This document shows positions 1 through 8,841 of a stretch of DNA of 16,146 nt, in pieces (position 1 is the first letter of the stretch; every line of letters begins with the position of its first letter). This DNA is from Alphaproteobacteria bacterium. GTDB taxonomy: Bacteria > Pseudomonadota > Alphaproteobacteria > Rickettsiales > UBA998. Below the pieces are notes generated by a model. It was not told the DNA's origin. It ran no database searches and saw only the letters and a program-made list of their open reading frames with translations. The translations under genes were made by a program, and so were the position numbers. The DNA is taken from contig JAKFYP010000038.1 in the NCBI GenBank assembly GCA_021730835.1, positions 1-16,146 on the forward strand, read 5' to 3'.

Positions 1-2070
1 GATCTGCGAGAATGTGCCCTGATAATCCTGCTCCATCTCCAGCATCAGATTACCGTTGGAGAACTCGGTCAGCACATGCACCGCCTCAGTCATGCCGCGC
101 TCGTTTTCCAGCCGCGTGACGACCATTTCGGTAATGTCGGAGGCGTATTTGACAACACGCGCTACCCTGCCGTTCATATCGTAAATCGGGTTATACGATG
201 CCTGAATCCAGATTTCGCGGTTTCCCTTGCCGATGCGCCTGAACTCACCCGCCTGAAATTCACCGCGCCCCAGCGCTTCCCAGAATTTGCGGTAATCGGG
301 TGAAGCCTTGAACTCTGCGTCTATAAACAAGCTATGATGCTTGCCCTTGATCTCATCGAGCGTATAGCCCATCGCACCGAGGAAATTCTCATTGGCGGTG
401 ACGATCGTGCCATCCGGCTCGAACTCGATGACCGCCTGCGAGCGATTAATCGCCGCAATCTGCCCCTTCGCCGCGCCGTCCAGCCATTCGACCGTCGTAC
501 CTAGGCGTTCGCCGTCCTTGCCAAAAATCGGGTTGGCAATCAGGTCGAAAACACGACCGCCGACACGAATGGAAGTATTGTATGTGCCCGACATTTTCCC
601 GACCATGCCGCGCTGGTGTGATGGATTTTTATGGAACACGTCGATATTCGTGCCGACCAGTTCATCAACCTTGAAATTCGGCAAATCTCTCTGAATATCT
701 TTTTCAGCCTCCTTGAGCATGCCAACCACCGCCTTGTTAAGATAGACGATGTTAAAGTCAGCATCGGCCATCATGACGTTGCTGGTGACGTTATTAAGCG
801 CCAGATTCAGCCGGGCGCTGGTGATGACGTTATCCTTCATATCACCCAGCGCTGCTGCCATATCGCCGATCTCATCCTGCGCCCGAAAATCGGGAATGGA
901 AATCATGGATTTCCCCTCTGCGATATCGCTCATTGAACTGAGAATCGAGTTGATATTTTTTGACATGCGGCGCGAAACAAAGATACCCAGACCGGCGATA
1001 ACCAGCATGGTAATCGCGCCTTTCATCAGAATGTCATTGCGCATCACAATCAGCGGGGCAAACACTTCATCCGTGGACTGCGAGGCAATCGCCGCCCACT
1101 TCGTGTCCAGAAACTCAACCGGCTCGTAAGCCACCAGCCGCGTTCCGCTCTCATCGCTGAGTTCCATCACGCCGCTATCGCCATCCAGCGCTTTTTTAAC
1201 CGCCTCATTCTCCACCTTGGCCTGTAGCAGCGTTGGCTTTTCGCTCAAGCGGTCATCGCTACGCATCAGGAAATCGGATCCAACCAGATAAGTCGTGCCG
1301 GTTTCACCCATCCCATTCGCATCACGCATGATCTCATTAATCTTGTCGGTCGGCATCTGGATGGCCAGCACACCGATCACCCGACCCGAATTATCCCGAA
1401 TCTGCGAGCCGATAAAAGCGGCGGGCGCATCGGCGCTTGGTGCATAAGGCTTATAGTCGAAGAATCCGAGATCGTCTTCCTCGGAAACATTGATGACATC
1501 GCGGAACAGCGCAGCAATATCGGTATCGCGCCACTCGCCTTTGAGTACGTTAGTCGCGTAGTCACGTTCCTTGAAGACGGTATAGATCACGTTTCCTTTG
1601 GTATCCATCAGGAAAATATCATAAAAACCGCGTTGCTTGAGATATTCCCGCAGCCAGGGGTGATATTTTTTATGCACCTGCGAATAAGCACTGCCATCAT
1701 CGGCATATTCCAGCGCGTCCTTCTCGCCGGTTTTATTCTGGTTGTCGTCAATATAGGCCTGTTGCAGATATTTCGTGGGGTTTTCACCCAGATCATCCAA
1801 CTCCCGCCATGCGCCTGAGAAATCCCTGATCGCATTATGCAAATTGAGGTTGTTGTGGTTGACGTGGATATCCTGCTCGATTGAGTGCAGTCGGCTCATC
1901 AGGAGATTTTTGCGCGCATCCAGCAGGCCCTCCAGCCGATTCCCGGCATCGGCGCGCAATTCGGTCTGAGCGCGCATGTAGCTGATCGTCCCGACCGTAG
2001 CACCGGCAACCAGAGCCGATCCGACGATGATAAGCGGCAATTTAACAGAGTAACGCAGATGGTTTAACAT
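1..2070 (-). CDS. Methyl-accepting chemotaxis protein with PAS domains (3' end outside window)
   Basis: This membrane chemoreceptor senses a signal and controls CheA through CheW. My translation gives 690 codons in the window with no stop. A first membrane span lies at about residues 8-30, followed by a long periplasmic region to about 350 with a Cache-like stretch (GFYDIFLMDTKGNVIY, later GVLAIQMPTDKINEIM). A second span is at about 350-367, then a HAMP-like linker. Two PAS domains follow, at about 425-540 and 549-647; the second has FEPDGTIVTANENFLGAMGY and ends in VVKYASDIT. The last residues (LTEFSNGNLMLEMEQDYQGTF) look like a second HAMP, so the methyl-accepting helical bundle should lie beyond the left edge. 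The ATG at 2070 is preceded by AGGAGA at a normal distance. It starts 17 bases after the cheW stop, so it is the distal gene seen of the chemotaxis operon. The bundle itself is not visible, so the MCP call rests on architecture and context. Confidence 0.9.
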   Translation of the reverse strand, partial: MLNHLRYSVKLPLIIVGSALVAGATVGTISYMRAQTELRADAGNRLEGLLDARKNLLMSRLHSIEQDIHVNHNNLNLHNAIRDFSGAWRELDDLGENPTKYLQQAYIDDNQNKTGEKDALEYADDGSAYSQVHKKYHPWLREYLKQRGFYDIFLMDTKGNVIYTVFKERDYATNVLKGEWRDTDIAALFRDVINVSEEDDLGFFDYKPYAPSADAPAAFIGSQIRDNSGRVIGVLAIQMPTDKINEIMRDANGMGETGTTYLVGSDFLMRSDDRLSEKPTLLQAKVENEAVKKALDGDSGVMELSDESGTRLVAYEPVEFLDTKWAAIASQSTDEVFAPLIVMRNDILMKGAITMLVIAGLGIFVSRRMSKNINSILSSMSDIAEGKSMISIPDFRAQDEIGDMAAALGDMKDNVITSARLNLALNNVTSNVMMADADFNIVYLNKAVVGMLKEAEKDIQRDLPNFKVDELVGTNIDVFHKNPSHQRGMVGKMSGTYNTSIRVGGRVFDLIANPIFGKDGERLGTTVEWLDGAAKGQIAAINRSQAVIEFEPDGTIVTANENFLGAMGYTLDEIKGKHHSLFIDAEFKASPDYRKFWEALGRGEFQAGEFRRIGKGNREIWIQASYNPIYDMNGRVARVVKYASDITEMVVTRLENERGMTEAVHVLTEFSNGNLMLEMEQDYQGTFSQI

Positions 2071-2087
2071 GGGGTGTCTCCTATGGA

Positions 2088-2603
2088 TTAATGGGTAACG
2101 TCCGCTGCCTGAATCGCAGCGTCCAGTGTTTTACGGTCGAACAGGCCTTTGACTTCGAGCAATACGACCATACGCTCGTCAACCGAGATCAACCCGTTGA
2201 CATAGGCATCGTCGATATTAGTCTGCATATCGGGAGCGCTTTTAATCTCGTCTTTCGAGGCGGTCAGAATATCGGATACCGTATCGACCAGCACCCCGAT
2301 GGTGCGATCCCCGACCGCCAGCATGATAACGACGTTCTTCTCCGTCGCCTGTGTTTCCCCCATGCCGAAGCGGGCGCGCAGGTCGAAAATCGGCAGGATA
2401 ACCCCGCGCAAATTGATAACGCCGCGCACGTAAGCGGGCGCGTTCGGCAGGCGTGTCACACCTGCCCATCCCTTGATCTCGCGCACGATCATAATATCGA
2501 CGGCGAACTCCTCTTCGCCGATAGTGAAGGTGAGGTATTGCCCGGCCTCGGAATCGGCGGCGGCGACCTCCCCGTGGGTCCTCATTGCTGCTTCCATTGT
2601 CAT
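2088..2603 (-). CDS. cheW: Chemotaxis adaptor CheW
   Basis: CheW is the cytoplasmic scaffold that ties receptor tips to the kinase CheA. The 171-residue product has a short extension of about 20 residues and then a single CheW/SH3-like domain. The family pattern is clear: QYLTFTIGEEEFAVDI near the start, VREIKGW, then the strongly conserved LPNAPAYVRGVINLRG followed by LPIFDLRARFG, and IGVLVDTVSDIL. Length is usual for the family. Its ATG overlaps the cheA stop as ATGA, which implies translational coupling with the kinase. The receptor gene follows 17 bases downstream. The alternative in-frame ATG three codons on (MEAAMRT) is possible but lacks the coupling geometry. Confidence 0.97.
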   Translation of the reverse strand: MTMEAAMRTHGEVAAADSEAGQYLTFTIGEEEFAVDIMIVREIKGWAGVTRLPNAPAYVRGVINLRGVILPIFDLRARFGMGETQATEKNVVIMLAVGDRTIGVLVDTVSDILTASKDEIKSAPDMQTNIDDAYVNGLISVDERMVVLLEVKGLFDRKTLDAAIQAADVTH

Positions 2604-4600
2604 GCTGCTACCTTTGTTGCGTTTTCCTGAACTGCTTTATCCAGATTCCCGACATCGAGAATCAGGGATACCTGTCCGTCACCCAGAATCGTCGCCCCGG
2701 CGATACCCGCAATCGGATCGGAATTCTCCTCCAGACTCTTGATAACCACCTGTTGCTGCCCGACCAGCTCATCCACTACGATACCCATTTTCTCGCGCCC
2801 GTCTTCCACCAGCACGACCAGCGCTTTAGCCGGGTCGGTTTCCGTATTGGGAATATGAAAACAGCGGTAGAGGTAGAGTAGCGGGATGAACTCACCGCGC
2901 ACGCTGATGACATCGTTGCCGTCGGCGATACGCTTGACCGAACCCGGCGGCGGGCGCAGCGTTTCAATGATACTTCCGGTTGGGATAATGTAGCGCTCCT
3001 CACCGCTGCGCACGACCATGCCATCGAGAATCGCCAGCGTCAGCGGCAGGATCACCGTGAAGCAGGAACCCTTTCCGGGCGAGGTGCGCACCTGCACCGT
3101 ACCGTTGAGCGCGGCGATATTCCGCCGCACCACATCCATGCCGACTCCTCGCCCGGAAATATCCGATACCTGCGCTGCCGTCGAAAATCCGGGCATGAAA
3201 ATCAGGTCTTCGATCTCCTCGGGCGTCAGATCGGCATCCGGCCCTACCAGCCCGCGCTCACGCGCCTTGGCAAGGACTTTTTCACGGTTGATCCCATTGC
3301 CGTCATCTTCAATCTCGATGATGATCCGCCCGCCCCGGCTATCGGCGCGCAACCAGATCGTGCCCAGTTTCGGCTTGCCCGCCGCCGCCCGGTCATCCGG
3401 CATTTCAATTCCGTGATCCACCGAGTTGCGAATCATATGGGTCAGCGGGTCGGCCAGTTGCTCGATTACCGTCTTGTCCACCTCGGTCTGCTCCCCTTCG
3501 GTGACAATGCGGATATCCTTGCCCAGCTTGCCCGAAAGGTCGCGCACGATACGCGGCATGCGGGAGAATACCGATTTGAGCGGCTGCATGCGCACCGACA
3601 TCACCGCTTCCTGCAATTCGCGGCTATGCTGCGACAGATCGTCAATCCCCTTGATCAGTTCAGGATAACGGTCTACCGGCAAGTCGCGCCCCTGCGCATT
3701 CAGCAGCGCCTGCGTAATCACCAGTTCCCCGACCATATTGACCAGCCGGTCAATCTTGACAACGTCAACGCGAATCGTCGCTACGGCCGCAGCCCCGGCA
3801 TCCGCTGTCTGCGGCGCGGGCGCGCCTGCCGGTTTTGCCACGGCAACAGCGGCAGGAGGCGGCGCTTCTTTAGCCGCTTCGGGCACGGCTGTGCCAATCG
3901 GATCAATCACCAGATCGCAACTGTCCTCGACAAACTCGAACGCCTCCTTGACCTTCGCAAACGGGGCCGCATCCGGCAGCTCTATCTCCCACGATACATA
4001 GCACAAATCCGGATCAATCTCATTTAAGGGAGGCACTTTCGAGGTGTCGATCTTTGTCTCAAGCCTGCCCAGTTGCGCCAGCTCCCTGAGAATCAGCAGC
4101 GGCTCATTGCCCTCGCCGAAAATACCCGTATGCGGTTTGAAGGAAATGCGCCAGCCGGTCGGCGCGCTCTCAACTCCGGACGCCGCTTGCGAAGCCACCG
4201 CTTCAACGCCACCCCCGGAATCCACGAACTGCATCAGCGCTTCCGCCATCTCACGACCGAAATCATCCGGCAGTGCCGCGCCACCATCCTGCGCCCGCAC
4301 CATCTGGGTGACGATATCGGCTGATTTCAACAGCATATCAACGATTTCCGGCGTTGTCGCCTGCTTGCCTTCGCGCATGGCATCGAGCAAGGTCTCAAGG
4401 ATATGGGTAAATCGGGTAATCGCCGTGAAGCCGAATGCCCCCGCCCCGCCCTTAATCGAATGGGCACATCGGAAAATCGCGTTGATCTCCTCCAGCCCCG
4501 CACCGGCGGAATCCAGCCCGAGCAGTCGCTCCTCCATATCCTGAAGCAGCTCATAACACTCGTTGATATAGGTCTGGCGAAACTGAGCGAGATCGTCCAT
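2600..4600 (-). CDS. cheA: Chemotaxis histidine kinase CheA
   Basis: CheA autophosphorylates in receptor arrays and passes phosphate to CheY. The 666-residue product shows the whole P1-P5 order. P1/HPt has the phosphorylated histidine at about residue 47 in CAHSIKGGAGAFGF. A CheY-binding P2-like region (WRISFKPHTGIFGEGNEPLL) spans about 155-240, followed by an Ala/Pro-rich linker. The P3 dimerisation helices have DRLVNMVGELVITQ. The P4 ATPase has an N box (HMIRNSVDHGIE), G1 (DDGNGI) and G2 (GRGVGMDVVRRN). P5 is CheW-like and ends near LILDVGNL. I place the start at the ATG at 4600, one base after the cheY stop, because MDDLAQFRQTYINEC is the normal CheA beginning; the reading frame stays open 10 codons further upstream inside cheY. 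No catalytic residue appears to be missing. Confidence 0.97.
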   Translation of the reverse strand: MDDLAQFRQTYINECYELLQDMEERLLGLDSAGAGLEEINAIFRCAHSIKGGAGAFGFTAITRFTHILETLLDAMREGKQATTPEIVDMLLKSADIVTQMVRAQDGGAALPDDFGREMAEALMQFVDSGGGVEAVASQAASGVESAPTGWRISFKPHTGIFGEGNEPLLILRELAQLGRLETKIDTSKVPPLNEIDPDLCYVSWEIELPDAAPFAKVKEAFEFVEDSCDLVIDPIGTAVPEAAKEAPPPAAVAVAKPAGAPAPQTADAGAAAVATIRVDVVKIDRLVNMVGELVITQALLNAQGRDLPVDRYPELIKGIDDLSQHSRELQEAVMSVRMQPLKSVFSRMPRIVRDLSGKLGKDIRIVTEGEQTEVDKTVIEQLADPLTHMIRNSVDHGIEMPDDRAAAGKPKLGTIWLRADSRGGRIIIEIEDDGNGINREKVLAKARERGLVGPDADLTPEEIEDLIFMPGFSTAAQVSDISGRGVGMDVVRRNIAALNGTVQVRTSPGKGSCFTVILPLTLAILDGMVVRSGEERYIIPTGSIIETLRPPPGSVKRIADGNDVISVRGEFIPLLYLYRCFHIPNTETDPAKALVVLVEDGREKMGIVVDELVGQQQVVIKSLEENSDPIAGIAGATILGDGQVSLILDVGNLDKAVQENATKVAA

Positions 4601-4601
4601 A

Positions 4602-4967
4602 TCAGCTACACACCTTGTTGATAACCGCAATCAGCTTTTCCGGGTTGAACGGCTTGACGATCCAGCCGGTCGCTCCCGCCGCCTTGCCCTGCGCTTTTTT
4701 CTGGTCGTCGCCTTCCGTTGTCAGCATGAGAATCGGTGTGAATTTGAACTCCGGCTTCTGGCGCAATTCGGCAATCAGTTGCAGCCCGTCCATGTTCGGC
4801 ATGTTGAGATCGGTGATAATCAGGTCGAATTTTTTGCCCGAGGTTTTGGTCAGCGCATCCTTTCCATCCTCGGCCTCAGTCACGTCGAATCCCGCTCCGC
4901 GCAAGGTGAATGCGACCATCTCGCGCATGGTTTTGGAATCATCCACCGTCAGGGCTGCTTTGCTCAT
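4602..4967 (-). CDS. cheY: Chemotaxis response regulator CheY
   Basis: This is a stand-alone receiver domain of 121 residues that accepts phosphate from CheA and, in this family, binds the flagellar switch. The acidic pocket is D9/D10 (LTVDDSKTMR), the phospho-acceptor is D53 (LIITDLNMPNMDG), the switch threonine is at about 83-84 (MLTTEGDDQ), and the conserved lysine is K105 (GATGWIVKPF). The ATG overlaps the stop of the upstream STAS gene as ATGA and has GGAG about 9 bases upstream. cheA begins one base after its stop, so the three genes are made as a unit. Whether it controls the motor or acts as a phosphate sink cannot be told from the sequence. Confidence 0.96.
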   Translation of the reverse strand: MSKAALTVDDSKTMREMVAFTLRGAGFDVTEAEDGKDALTKTSGKKFDLIITDLNMPNMDGLQLIAELRQKPEFKFTPILMLTTEGDDQKKAQGKAAGATGWIVKPFNPEKLIAVINKVCS

Positions 4968-5278
4968 GATACTTTACTCCAGCGTTCAAGTGTTTCACCC
5001 AGACCAAGCGTGGTCATCGTTGCCAACAGCGCCGACGACGGCGATAATAGCTCCAGTTCTTTTTCCTGTCCGCGCAGGGATACCTCAAGCGCCAGCAGTA
5101 GCTGCACACCCGGCGTTGTGACCCTCTCGACCTTTTCCCCGCTCAGAGGCGACGGCGATGCCTGATCCAGCCATTCCGTCAGCATTTCCCTGACTTCCCT
5201 ACCTGTGGTTGCATCAAGAATAGCAGGTAAACACACAGGCTCACCCGGATTTTTGTCATTCTCATGTGGTAGCGGCAT
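4964..5278 (-). CDS. STAS-domain protein, first gene of the chemotaxis operon
   Basis: This is a small cytoplasmic protein of 104 residues with one STAS domain, the fold of anti-sigma-factor antagonists and of MlaB. After a polar N-terminus come CLPAILDATTGREVREML, a variable loop (SPSPLSGEKVERV), the diagnostic TTPGVQLLLALEVSLRG, and ELLSPSSALLATMTTLGLGE. The threonines at about 54-55 occupy the place where other STAS proteins are phosphorylated. I prefer the ATG at 5278, which has AGGGGGAA six bases upstream, over a TTG at 5293. The gene overlaps cheY by four bases and leads the operon. Such a protein could bind CheA or another partner in signalling, but that is inference; only the fold and the location are seen. 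Confidence 0.85.
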   Translation of the reverse strand: MPLPHENDKNPGEPVCLPAILDATTGREVREMLTEWLDQASPSPLSGEKVERVTTPGVQLLLALEVSLRGQEKELELLSPSSALLATMTTLGLGETLERWSKVS

Positions 5279-5293
5279 CTGTTCCCCCTGCAA

Positions 5294-5547
5294 CTAGCTC
5301 TATGAAATGCAGTAGAATTAATTGCACATAAGTGTCACACATGAAAATTATTTGTGCAAAGCGCTTAAGCGGATGACAGCGATGTCATACTAAAAAGGTA
5401 GAAAATATTTATTTTTATATTTCAACATTGTAAATACAACCCATGGTTCCGCTTGCTACTGGTATCCGCACATCACTCCGGTTTGCCCGATAAATCGTGA
5501 TAAGTCTATATTGTTGCATTAATCCAACTCAACCGGGGATGGAGGCG
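5294..5547. promoter_or_regulatory. Divergent control region between the chemotaxis operon and the hybrid kinase gene
   Basis: This AT-rich stretch of about 250 bp lies between two divergently transcribed units and must hold promoters for both. It has TTGCACA at 5322-5328 mirrored by TGTGCAA at 5353-5359, a palindrome GCTTAAGC at 5363-5370, and ATGACA-GCGA-TGTCAT at 5373-5388. For the plus strand a possible promoter is TTGCCC (5483-5488), an 18-base spacer, then TATATT (5507-5512). That would put transcription start near 5519 and favours a kinase start at 5539 or 5548. The promoter elements are by-eye matches only. Confidence 0.45.
5373..5388. promoter_or_regulatory. Inverted repeat ATGACA-N4-TGTCAT, possible operator
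   Basis: This perfect 6-bp inverted repeat with a 4-base centre (GCGA) lies about 95 bases upstream of the chemotaxis operon start and about 165 bases upstream of the kinase start. There is no following T-run, so it is not a terminator. The geometry suits a dimeric DNA-binding protein, but no specific regulator is recognised and a dyad of this size can arise by chance. Confidence 0.35.
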
Positions 5548-8500
5548 ATGCGGGTATTCCTGTCCATCTCTGCATATATCAGAGCATCGGCATTTATTCT
5601 GCTGCCCGCATGCGTGATTCTGCTGGCCAATGCTACAGGAGCATTGGCGAACCCGCCCGATGAACTGCATGAGCAACTCCATATCCTGCTGGAGTGGAGT
5701 TCGGTCATCATTGCCATCATGGCGATGATGCTGGCTTTCGCGCATTTTAGCATCAGCCGCAACATCATGACGCCGATCATCGGGCTGGCCCTGATGTATT
5801 CCGGCGTGCTGGATATGTTCCACACGCTGCTGGAGATGCACCTGATCGAAGTGCCTTCCCCTGAAGAGGAGATGATCCCGTTTAGCTGGGCGGTCACGCG
5901 TACTTTCCATGCGCTGATCCTGCTAACCGGCGTAGTGTTATGCCTGCGTTGCGTACCCGGGCTGCAACATGAGGGCATCCGGGCGCTGACGCGCACCGTC
6001 ATCCTGTTCACCCTCACTGCGGCGGCGGCGATCGGCTATATGGCCACCGCCGATACACTGCCGCAAGCGACGTTCGAGAATGGTATTTCAGCGCATCCTT
6101 ATGAATTGCTGCCACTTGCGATATTCCTGATTTCCATCCCGGTTTTCCTGCGCCTGTACCGGCGCTCTCCAAACCCGCTCACCGGCTCCCTGTTGCTGGT
6201 GCTGATTCCAGAAATCGCGCTACAGATCTATATTGCTTTTCTGCTGGGGCCGACGAACGAATATGACACCTATGCCGCCTTGTTTCTCAAAATCACCGCT
6301 TACCTGATCCTGCTTGCCGGGCTGGTGCTTGATTTCGTGCATGCCTATCGTCAGGTGCAGTCGCTTGAATCAGAGATTGAGAGGCGCACGCTGGCGCTGG
6401 CGGTCAGCGAAGAGCGGCTGAAACTGGCATGGCACGGAGCAAGCAACGGGATATGGGACTGGAATCCGCTGACCGGGGACGCACTGTTTTCCGAACGTTT
6501 CAAGGAGTTGCTGGGCTACTTGCCCGAGGAGATGGGGGATCGGTTTTCGGCATGGGAGGATTTATGGCATCCCGATGACCACAATGCGGCACTGGAGTTA
6601 CTTCATGGGCATCTTAAAAAGAATATCCCGTTTGACGTCGAATGCCGGATGTTGACTAAAGGCAGGCAGTGGCGCTGGTTCCGGGCGACCGGGCAAGCTA
6701 ACTGGGATGAGGAAAACAACGTGGAACGCATGGTCGGCAGCTTAAGCGACGTGCATGAGCGGCGGCGGGCGGAAGAAGAGTTGATCCGGGCAAAGGAGAA
6801 AGCCGAGGAGGCAAGCCGGGCCAAGAGCGATTTCCTTGCCAATATGAGCCACGAGATCCGCACGCCGATGAACGGCGTCATCGGCACAACCGGGCTGCTG
6901 CTGGAGACAGCTTTAAACGCCCAGCAGCGCCAGTATATCGAGATTATCCGCAGCTCGGGAGAATCACTGCTTGCCATCATCAACGATATTCTCGATATCT
7001 CAAAGATCGAGGCGGGAATGCTCTCTCTTGAGCCGGGAAATTTCAACCTGCATATGCTGGTCTCGGAGATTACCGATCTGCTCGGCCCGCGTTCCCATGA
7101 GAAAGGTATCGAGTTGATCCTGCGCTACCTGCCGGGCACACCGGAATTCATCGTGGGTGATTCGGGGCGCATCCGCCAGATACTCATCAACCTGATCGGC
7201 AACGCCATCAAATTCACCGACGCAGGCTATATTCTGGTCAATGTCACCGAGCAATCGGGCGATGAGAAAACCACTGCCCTGCTCTTTGAGGTTACCGATA
7301 CCGGCATCGGCATTCCCGAGGATAAGCAGACCTATATTTTCGAGAAATTCTCACAGGCGGATATCACCACTTCACGTAAATATGGCGGCACAGGGCTGGG
7401 GCTGGCCATCTGCAAGCGCCTCATTGACATGATGGGTGGCAATCTGGGCGTCAACAGCAAGGAGAATGAAGGCACAACATTCTGGTTTTCGATCCCGTTT
7501 GAAAAATCGGAAGGAGAAGCGCAATCTCCTGCCACTCTTTCGCTGCTGAGAGATATACGTCTGCTCATTGCCGACGACCTGCCGCTGAAATGTGAGGTGC
7601 TGGAAGCCTATTTCACCGCATGCGGCATGCGAGTCAGCACGGCTTCCGGCGGGCTGGACGCCATAGAATTGCTGCGCGAGGCCGAAACGGAAAAAGACCC
7701 GTATGCGCTGGCCTTAATTGACGAGAAAATGGGAGACATAACCGGCGAAGCATTCGCCGGAATGCTGCGCGATCAAAGCCTTTCCTCCGATACGCTGCTC
7801 ATCCTGCTGGCGATGAGCGGCATCCGGGGCGATGCGGAACATATGGAAAAAGCCGGGTTTTCTGGGTATTTCGTCAAGCCGCTGCATGCCGGGATACTGG
7901 CCGATGCAATGGCGATCCTTTTGCAGGCCCGCCACGATGGGCGTGACATGGATATGGTCACGCGTTACTCCGCCGGAGACGCACGCAGCCATACGGGCGA
8001 CAGGCGAAAAGTTAGCCGCCTCTTCGATGCGCGAACGCTGGTCGTTGAGGATAATCCGGTCAATCAACTGGTAACAGCATCGCTGCTCAAGCGTGTCGGC
8101 TGCCATACTGATGTCGCTGCAAACGGCAGGGAAGCGGTCGAAATGCTGGAGCGTTTCGAGTATGATGTCATCTTTATGGATTGCCAGATGCCGGTGATGA
8201 ACGGCTACGAGGCCACCGAAGAAATCCGCCGCCGGGAGAAGTCCGGCAACCGGCATAACATCATCGTAGCCCTGACGGCCAATACTATCGAGGGGGCACG
8301 CGAAGACTGCCTGAGAGCCGGGATGGACGATTTCATTAGCAAACCGGCGCGTAAGGAAGAACTGGAAGCTGCCTTGCTGAAATGGCTCCCCGGTCATGTC
8401 CGCGAGGAACAAAAGATAGCCGATACAAAGAGCACTCCACCCGCCGGTGAAGCGAGTATGCTGCTCGATTATGCAAAAATCAGGGAAATGTGCGATCTGC

Positions 8501-8820
8501 TCGACGATGAGTTTCTGTTCGCACTGGATCATTATCTCTCCGGCGGGCGCACTCATGTTGAGCATATCCTGAGGGCAGCGCGGGAAGACAACATGACTGC
8601 CATGAAAGAGGCGGCGCATACGCTGAAATCCTCCAGCCGCCAGATGGGAGCGGATCAGGTCGGCGAACTGGCCGCAGAGATCGAGAAGCTGGCCAGAGAC
8701 AGCAAGTCGGATGAATGCCGTGCGTTGTTTGAGCTTTTGGAATCAACCTTCGCTAAAACACGCGATGAGTTGCTGGCTTACATGGGGCAATTGCCGCCTG
8801 CCGTGCGCCGCCGCGCCTGA
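5548..8820 (+). CDS. Membrane hybrid histidine kinase with PAS, two receivers and HPt
   Basis: This is a one-protein phosphorelay of 1090 residues. The N-terminal ~270 residues form about seven or eight membrane spans; the segment GLALMYSGVLDMFHTLLEM resembles MASE3-type membrane sensors. A short coiled coil leads to a PAS domain at about 285-406 with the PAS_3-like LWHPDDHN. The HisKA box has H435 (NMSHEIRTPMNG). The HATPase at about 535-651 has an N box (QILINLIGNAIKFT), DTGIGIP and GGTGLGLAI. Receiver 1 (about 670-790) keeps its acidic pair, D725 and a lysine in FVKPL. Receiver 2 (about 830-946) is canonical with D878 (FMDCQMPVMNG). The HPt at the end has H1024 (AAHTLKSSS). The frame opens at a GTG at 5497, but ATGs at 5539 and 5548 lie nearer the purine-rich GGGGATGGAGG, and I favour 5548. 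The cognate output regulator is not adjacent. Confidence 0.93.
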   Translation: MRVFLSISAYIRASAFILLPACVILLANATGALANPPDELHEQLHILLEWSSVIIAIMAMMLAFAHFSISRNIMTPIIGLALMYSGVLDMFHTLLEMHLIEVPSPEEEMIPFSWAVTRTFHALILLTGVVLCLRCVPGLQHEGIRALTRTVILFTLTAAAAIGYMATADTLPQATFENGISAHPYELLPLAIFLISIPVFLRLYRRSPNPLTGSLLLVLIPEIALQIYIAFLLGPTNEYDTYAALFLKITAYLILLAGLVLDFVHAYRQVQSLESEIERRTLALAVSEERLKLAWHGASNGIWDWNPLTGDALFSERFKELLGYLPEEMGDRFSAWEDLWHPDDHNAALELLHGHLKKNIPFDVECRMLTKGRQWRWFRATGQANWDEENNVERMVGSLSDVHERRRAEEELIRAKEKAEEASRAKSDFLANMSHEIRTPMNGVIGTTGLLLETALNAQQRQYIEIIRSSGESLLAIINDILDISKIEAGMLSLEPGNFNLHMLVSEITDLLGPRSHEKGIELILRYLPGTPEFIVGDSGRIRQILINLIGNAIKFTDAGYILVNVTEQSGDEKTTALLFEVTDTGIGIPEDKQTYIFEKFSQADITTSRKYGGTGLGLAICKRLIDMMGGNLGVNSKENEGTTFWFSIPFEKSEGEAQSPATLSLLRDIRLLIADDLPLKCEVLEAYFTACGMRVSTASGGLDAIELLREAETEKDPYALALIDEKMGDITGEAFAGMLRDQSLSSDTLLILLAMSGIRGDAEHMEKAGFSGYFVKPLHAGILADAMAILLQARHDGRDMDMVTRYSAGDARSHTGDRRKVSRLFDARTLVVEDNPVNQLVTASLLKRVGCHTDVAANGREAVEMLERFEYDVIFMDCQMPVMNGYEATEEIRRREKSGNRHNIIVALTANTIEGAREDCLRAGMDDFISKPARKEELEAALLKWLPGHVREEQKIADTKSTPPAGEASMLLDYAKIREMCDLLDDEFLFALDHYLSGGRTHVEHILRAAREDNMTAMKEAAHTLKSSSRQMGADQVGELAAEIEKLARDSKSDECRALFELLESTFAKTRDELLAYMGQLPPAVRRRA

Positions 8821-8841
8821 CACCCCTCACAACGCATCGCT

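Noticed and set aside
2091..4027. Long plus-strand frames opposite cheW and cheA
   Set aside because: They are antisense to well-supported genes and arise from GC-biased codon use; none shows a recognisable protein.
7714..8619. 301-residue minus-strand frame opposite the hybrid kinase
   Set aside because: It lies within the receiver and HPt coding region, whose motifs are unmistakable on the plus strand.
8821..8841. Bidirectional terminator between the kinase and AsmA genes
   Set aside because: The 21-bp gap has no inverted repeat or T-run on either strand.
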